NCBI GenBank assembly: GCA_029882955.1
Contig: JAOUJX010000259.1
Span: forward strand, 1-6,104
DNA length: 6,104 bases
Direction of reading: 5' to 3'
Origin: Gammaproteobacteria bacterium
Lineage (GTDB): Bacteria; Pseudomonadota; Gammaproteobacteria; GCA-001735895
Shown piece after piece: positions 5,607 through 6,104 of this stretch (its first letter is position 1; the number at the start of each line of letters is the position of its first letter). The translations under genes and the position numbers were made by a program. The notes under the pieces were generated by a model. The model made no database searches. It had not been told where the DNA came from and saw only the letters and a program-made list of their open reading frames with translations.

Positions 5607-6104
5607 ACAAAACCAAACGTCACGAAATATTCACCCGCTTTCGTGCCAATAATCTGAAACCCGATACCGAGCTCAAATATCAGTCAACTTTTGAGTTATT
5701 AATATCGGTGCTGCTTTCGGCGCAGGCAACCGATGTCAGCGTCAACAAGGCCACCGCAAAACTTTACCCCGTCGCCAATACGCCCGAAACTATTCTGGCG
5801 CTCGGCGAAGAAGGCTTAAAACAATATATCAAAACCATTGGTCTGTTTAATTCAAAGGCGAAAAATACCATCGCAACTTGCCGGATTTTAATCGAACAAC
5901 ATCATTCAGCAGTTCCCGAGGACCGGGCTGCACTCGAGGCCCTGCCCGGTGTCGGACGTAAAACCGCCAATGTCATTTTGAATACCGCCTTCGGTCATCC
6001 GACGATTGCCGTCGATACACATATCTTCCGGGTTTCGAACCGAACCGGAATCGCACCGGGCAAGAATGTAGTCGCGGTGGAGAAAAAACTGCTCAAGGTG
6101 GTCG
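5603..6104 (+). CDS. nth: Endonuclease III (DNA glycosylase/AP lyase), N-terminal part, runs off the window
   Basis: Nth is a base-excision repair enzyme that removes oxidised pyrimidines and cleaves the abasic site by beta-elimination. The visible 167 residues align without gaps to E. coli Nth as I recall it. LLSAQATDVSVNKATAKLYP (38-57) and the helix-hairpin-helix LPGVGRKTANV (114-124) are intact. Catalytic Lys120 and Asp138 (AVDTHIFRV) sit at the same residue numbers as in E. coli. The window ends at LLKVV, before the C-terminal cysteines that hold the [4Fe-4S] cluster, so cluster binding cannot be confirmed here. The start ATG 5603 overlaps the rsxE stop (ATGA), and no strong Shine-Dalgarno is visible, which fits translational coupling. 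The position directly after rsxE is the same as in E. coli. Confidence 0.97.
   Translation, partial: MNKTKRHEIFTRFRANNLKPDTELKYQSTFELLISVLLSAQATDVSVNKATAKLYPVANTPETILALGEEGLKQYIKTIGLFNSKAKNTIATCRILIEQHHSAVPEDRAALEALPGVGRKTANVILNTAFGHPTIAVDTHIFRVSNRTGIAPGKNVVAVEKKLLKVV

Noticed and set aside
484..6104. Antisense and alternate-frame open frames across the operon
   Set aside because: They are short, overlap strongly conserved rsx and nth coding sequence, and show no recognisable domain, start context or ribosome binding site of their own.

Overview
The window carries a complete six-gene rsx/rnf operon (rsxA-rsxB-rsxC-rsxD-rsxG-rsxE, also called rnfABCDGE). It is followed immediately by the 5' part of nth (endonuclease III) and preceded by the 3' end of an unrelated rhodanese-like gene. 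Everything reads on the + strand. The order ABCDGE-nth, the protein lengths and the sequence motifs closely resemble the Escherichia coli rsx operon, so the source is most likely a gammaproteobacterium. The short RsxC tail and the rhodanese gene upstream argue against a close enteric relative. The genus cannot be named from this sequence.

Layout: 1-222 is the C-terminal part of a single-domain rhodanese. 223-492 is the only real intergenic region. It holds a palindromic element with gtcattgcgag / ctcgcaatgac ends (about 245-344), a second imperfect hairpin (349-396) and an AT-rich stretch with two possible -10 boxes before rsxA. From 493 to the end of the window the coding sequence is almost unbroken. 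Gene junctions are 10 or 12 bases apart or overlap by 4 to 11 bases, which points to one polycistronic, translationally coupled transcript running into nth.

How the genes work together: RsxA-E and RsxG form an inner-membrane electron-transfer complex. RsxB and RsxC carry iron-sulfur clusters, and RsxC also has the flavin/NADH-type domain. RsxD and RsxG each show the threonine to which FMN is covalently attached in this family. RsxA and RsxE are paralogous membrane subunits, each with two conserved cysteines. In known Rnf complexes electron flow between NADH and ferredoxin is coupled to H+ or Na+ transport. In E. coli the complex keeps SoxR reduced. Nth is a base-excision DNA repair enzyme with an iron-sulfur cluster.

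I see no undescribed multi-gene system here. The observations most worth a second look lie in the leader: the rsxA start has no Shine-Dalgarno sequence and sits directly behind a perfect TATAAT, and two hairpin-forming elements lie upstream of it.
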